NCBI GenBank assembly: GCA_048013815.1
Contig: CM106586.1
Coordinates: forward strand, 9,796,001-9,860,000
Source: Setoptus koraiensis
Taxonomy: Eukaryota > Arthropoda
Length of the DNA stretch: 64,000 nucleotides
Reading direction: 5' to 3'
Shown here: positions 60,224 through 64,000 of the stretch, in pieces
Layout of the letters: each line of letters begins with the position of its first letter
How positions within the stretch are numbered: the first letter of the stretch is position 1
Position numbers and translations under genes: made by a program
The notes under the pieces: generated by a model
What the model saw: the letters and a program-made list of their open reading frames with translations, nothing else
What the model was told of the DNA's origin: nothing
The model's database searches: none

Positions 60224-62209
60224 ACAATGGTCGCGGCGAACAAGTGCCCGATTCACACTGCGACCATTTTCGTGCTCCTATTTTCTCAATTGGCTAATTA
60301 TAGCCTGGCCGTTGCCACTTGCCCATTCGCCACTTGCGCCAGTCTCGCCAATCGCGTCCCAATCTCGTCTCCGATGGTGGCGATCGGTCGAAACATCTTG
60401 CAACCGCTTGGCAAGTCACACAATTGTTGCCAAAAGCATGTTGCATAATGCTGCATGTTGGCCAATGTCGGACGTTGCGCAACATTGGGCGCAACATTAC
60501 ATGATGCGCAATTATCATTATTATGCAATTACATCACATATGCTGGCGAGCCGGCCCTGCAAACGACCGTTAGCGTTTGCAGGCAACGCGGCCAACTGGC
60601 TCACAATTTCGCAACTGACGATTAATCAATTAGTGCAATTGCGATCCAGTGGCCAACGCCGGGCTCACCTGATCAATTAGCTACCGGGCGAGCGTTTCAT
60701 TTGGCGGCCATTTCACATGCATATTATGTAATGTGCATTGGCGCCCGTCTCTCCCTCTCTCTCTTGTTATCTCGCCCGTCTCTCTCTGTCCGATCGCTGT
60801 GTCCGGCGGCTCGCTCTGTCCGCGCCGGGCACTGCGCTCATTATGTTGACTTGGCAATGGCTGTCGGCAAGGGCGCTCACATGATTCACATTACATAATA
60901 TACATATGAATTATATATTACATCATCATAAATATCAAGTGTGACAGTGTCACATGATACGCTCGGCGTGTCACACGGCCGCGCCGGCCGGGCAAGAGGG
61001 CGCCACCACTCATTAGCAGCGCTCATTAGCGGCAAATGAGTGGCGCAGCAAATGACGACACAGCACAGGACAACCGCTGTGACTGTTGTGGCGCAACAGG
61101 TACCCGCGCCGGCAGTAGGCCGCGGTCGGACATAGTGAGATATAGTGAGACATGGTACGTTCATAAACGAATAAATTAGTCAGTGTCTCGGCATCGTCGA
61201 CGGGCTTATTATCGGGCCGCTTGTGCCGTCTCGCTCACTCTGTTGCCCGCTGCGGTGCTCGTTGCGGCGGCCGGGACTCGTCGCTGCTATTCGCCGTCGG
61301 AACTCATCGTTGGGATTCACTAGATTTAGTGTGACAGCGGTCGCAACAAGTGCGCGCCGGGCCGCAAACAGGAGCGCAATCCGCAGAGCGTTTGGCAAAT
61401 AAGTGGCCCGGCCGAGCTCGCCAGCGACACGGGCGTGATTAATGGTTCGTCTCATTACACTCTCTCCCGACTGCCGACTGCCGACTCTCTCGACTCTCGG
61501 AAGCGCCCGCGAGTCAAGTGCTGAGCACTCAATTTGGCACTCATTTGGCACCCGGTCGGCGCTCGGTTGGCGCTCGGTCGGCGCTCGTTTGGCACCCGTT
61601 TGCAATGGGAAAATGGCCCGTTTTGCGGCGGAATGCGAGCGTTGCGACGGCTCTCGGGTCGCGAGCGATTTGCATACACGCACACATTGTTTCGCATGGC
61701 GATCGACAGAGCAGACGCAGGGGCTAATTGAAGCGCCAAAGCGATAATTCGAAGCTTTGTGCCGACACTGTCCGGCCGGCGAGCGGCCGACAAAATTGCT
61801 CGCCAACACACTCAAATCATTTGAGTCAAATGAGCACATATGCAAATGAGCGCTTGATTGGAGTGCTTGTGTTTGTTCGAGAGATTTGTTGGTTGCGGAC
61901 GCAGCGCAAGGATGACCAACAACAAGTGGCCGCAAAGGAATTCTCGCTCGCCAATGTGATGTGGTGGCGGCGGCGGCGGCGCAAAATGCAAATGTTGTGC
62001 CAACAGCGACAACGACAGCAACAGCGCCGAGCCGCACAACTGACCAGTATGGGCCGCTCGTTCTTTTGTAGTTGCCGATTTAACAGTGACCGCAATGACG
62101 GCGCGCCGAGGCCGCGCTTGCGCCGCCAGGTGAGGGCAGCCAATTTATGGTGGCCGTTATTGCGCGCTGTCCGGCGACGGTGTCCGTCCGTCACAACGAA
62201 CGGCGGCGA

Positions 62210-62360
62210 GCGTACAACAGCAACATCAACAACAGCAACAACAACAGCAACAGCAGCAACAACGACAACAACAACAGCAGCAACAACAACAGCAACAACA
62301 ACAACGACCACAGCAACAGCAACAACAGCAGCAGCAACAACAGCAGCAGCGGCAGCAACA
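62210..62360 (+). repeat. (CAA/CAG)n tract
   Basis: About 50 CAA, CAG and CGA triplets. It is open in all three forward frames (poly-Gln, poly-Asn/Ser, poly-Thr/Ala) and in the reverse frames, which argues against coding. Confidence 0.9.
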
Positions 62361-63166
62361 ACGACGCCGCAAAAGAAGCCGCAAAGCAAATAGATAATAA
62401 ACTGTGATGCGATTTGCATTACGACGGTCGCCGGCCAGCGACCGAGCCCGGCCCGAGCGGCCGCGCCAACCTGTTGTAGTGCTGTGTGCATTGTCGGCCA
62501 TTGATTTACAGCCGCTGTTAAAAGCTGTTTGCCCACGAGAGTCGCACCTGAGCACAACATTCCGCGCCAGCAACCACAACAACGACAACAACCTCCACAA
62601 CGACAACCACAGCAGCCACCACGACGACAACGACAACACTGACCGACGCTGTTGTCGCCGAGCGACATTCCGGCGAGTCGCTGTCTGCGAACGCCCTATA
62701 ACGAACGACCGTCGCTGCCCATGATGTAACCGCATGCGTACATGTGACACACAACAACGCCACTGAGATCCCTATATGCGTTTGTGGCGCAACGCGCCAG
62801 CTATTGCGTAACACCAGTGCGCCCTCTGCCTGCTCGGCGCCGCAAACAAAGTCTTGATTTCGACTCCCATCCCGTCGCATCGGCTCGCATTATGTCGTTT
62901 GGCCTGGCGTAGGCGCCCCGATATCTCGCCAGAGGAGGCCAATCGAGTGAATTGGCGTCCAAAGTGACCATTCTCTCAGTGGCTCTTCGGCCCATTTCCG
63001 CTCCTCGAAACGGTCGCCCTTCAAACGGCTCAATCCGATTGAGTCAATGGAGCCATTCGAACGACGCAAACAGTGAGCGGCCAACAAAACAAGCAACGCG
63101 CATACCCGGCCAACCAGCCACAAACTGAGCGACATTCCTCTTTGCGCACCGAGGCAAGCTAATTTG

Positions 63167-63211
63167 AATTTGTTAATTTGAGTCGAATTAACAAATTATT
63201 TGACTCAAATT
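63167..63211. repeat. Overlapping inverted repeats
   Basis: AATTTGTTAATT (63167-63178) and AATTAACAAATT (63186-63197) are exact reverse complements around TGAGTCG. That loop, with the preceding T, also pairs with GACTCAA at ~63202-63208. Two alternative stems compete for the same bases. Confidence 0.8.
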
Positions 63212-63784
63212 ATTTGAGGTGCGCGCAACGCACATTCCGCGCTTGAGACTCTCAAGTTGAGAGCGGCCGTGCGACGAATTGTCGTGCCAACAATGGCCAC
63301 CGACCCCATAAATTATGCGAGACAACACTGTGCACTAACTCTCAAATTGAGAGTCTCAATTCGATTAGTGGCGGCTAATTTGGCGCAATTAATTGTGGCG
63401 TAATCGTTCAATCGACCAGTCGATTGTCGGTCCGCCTATGGCGCTCACCGGCGACAAATCGGTCGGCGGGCATTCGGGCAGCGGGCGGCGGGCCGGCCGC
63501 GAACGAAAATTGTCGCCACAATGCAGTCGCCACAATGCGGTCACCACAATGCAATCATCGCGAAGCCGCCGGCGACCGCGCGAGGCCGTGAGCACGGATT
63601 GCCGCGCCTTGATCGCCGGGCTGGCATCGCGCATTTCCGGATAGGCCGGGCCGGGCCGAGCGCAGCATTGCGCGGGTACGAATAATTTGTCAAATCAAGT
63701 TGGGGGTGTGGCTGGCGCGGCGGGACATTCGGGACTGTTGAGACGGCCGGACAGTCGGGACTTTCGGGACTTCCTGGGCCGGAC

Positions 63785-63845
63785 CCTCGGGAGTGTTCGG
63801 ACGGTCGGGAGCGTTCGGACGGTCGGGAGCGTTCGGACGGGCGGA
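63785..63845 (+). repeat. 18-bp array (CGGGAGCGTTCGGACGGT)
   Basis: Three to four copies with GAGTG/GAGCG variants. Confidence 0.85.
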
Positions 63846-64000
63846 GCGTGTTGAATGGCGGGCGCGGCGCGGTTTTATGGCCCTGCGTTGGTTACAACAC
63901 ACGTCATATAGGCATATTAAATTGAAATAATTTGCGTCGCCGGCAAATGTGTTAAAGTTCATGTTTGGTCTCGATGTGCGTCGCTCGGCCGGTCGGTGAT

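Larger units (their letters stand above)
51125..64000. other. 12.9-kb gene-poor region, AT-rich at first, then GC- and CpG-rich repeats and palindromes
   Basis: I find no supported gene. 51.1-52.3 kb is NDUFS8 3' flank and AT-rich; from ~52.9 kb GC rises strongly. Short arrays with different units follow one another (54845-54960, 55075-55160, 55400-55530, 56098-56177, 56540-56656, 57536-57608, 57821-57936, 58155-58215, 59750-59815, 60137-60223, 61555-61610, 62210-62360 and 63785-63845), mixed with palindromes. Open frames are frequent but come from triplet periodicity. CAGGTG/CACCTG occurs about 17 times by eye, more than chance would give. It could be intronic or regulatory DNA of a gene beyond the right edge. 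Confidence 0.6.

Noticed and set aside
61826-62750. Long frames across the CAA/CAG tract (up to 280 codons)
   Set aside because: The triplet tract is open in every frame on both strands; no frame shows domain content on either side.

Overview
The window is nuclear DNA of an animal, most likely an arthropod and probably a mite or other arachnid with a compact genome. The evidence is GT-AG introns, animal-specific proteins (Shc, CCDC186, CLEC16A, DAPIT), a clan-3-type P450, a TIL-domain secreted inhibitor and a secreted cysteine protein of arthropod type. Most genes have no introns or one to three short ones (31 to about 190 bp). The species placement is inference from gene content; no ribosomal or mitochondrial marker is present.

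Layout. 1-14 kb: the 3' end of TAF2 (+), Shc (-), a P450 (+) flanked by ~590-bp direct repeats, an ING-like N-terminal protein (+), citrate synthase (+), an XTBD protein (-), a 3.7-kb leader region and cytochrome b561 (+). 14-16.5 kb: an MFSD4-like transporter (-). 16.5-26.3 kb: a desert with no convincing gene, built from many unrelated short tandem arrays and hairpins. 26-34 kb: a secreted coiled-coil protein, bicistronic MOCS1, a possible 91-residue protein with a 31-nt intron, DAPIT, a secreted cysteine protein and a coiled-coil protein. 34-51 kb: CLEC16A (+) and EXOC8 (-) tail to tail, a TIL peptide, CCDC186, a fumarylacetoacetase catalytic domain, a four-helix membrane protein, MCM7 (-) and NDUFS8 (+). 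51-64 kb: a second, GC-richer desert of the same kind as the first.

How the genes relate. Plus and minus genes often sit tail to tail with only 46-190 bp between stop codons (TAF2/Shc, citrate synthase/XTBD, CYB561/MFSD4, CLEC16A/EXOC8, DAPIT/secreted protein). Several encode mitochondrial or metabolic proteins: citrate synthase, NDUFS8, DAPIT, MOCS1, FAH.

The most striking observation links two genes 43 kb apart. Citrate synthase and NDUFS8 share a nearly identical mitochondrial presequence, 5' leader and part of the promoter. The NDUFS8 copy still carries a piece of the mature citrate synthase N-terminus, so the targeting signal appears to have been copied from citrate synthase to the complex I gene. 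A second theme is domain loss: Shc lacks a tyrosine-bearing CH1 linker, EXOC8 lacks its PH domain, the ING protein lacks the PHD finger, CLEC16A lacks its C-terminal half, and FAH shows no N-terminal domain. In MOCS1 the MOCS1A stop codon lies inside a splice donor, so splicing would choose between MOCS1A and a MOCS1A-B fusion.
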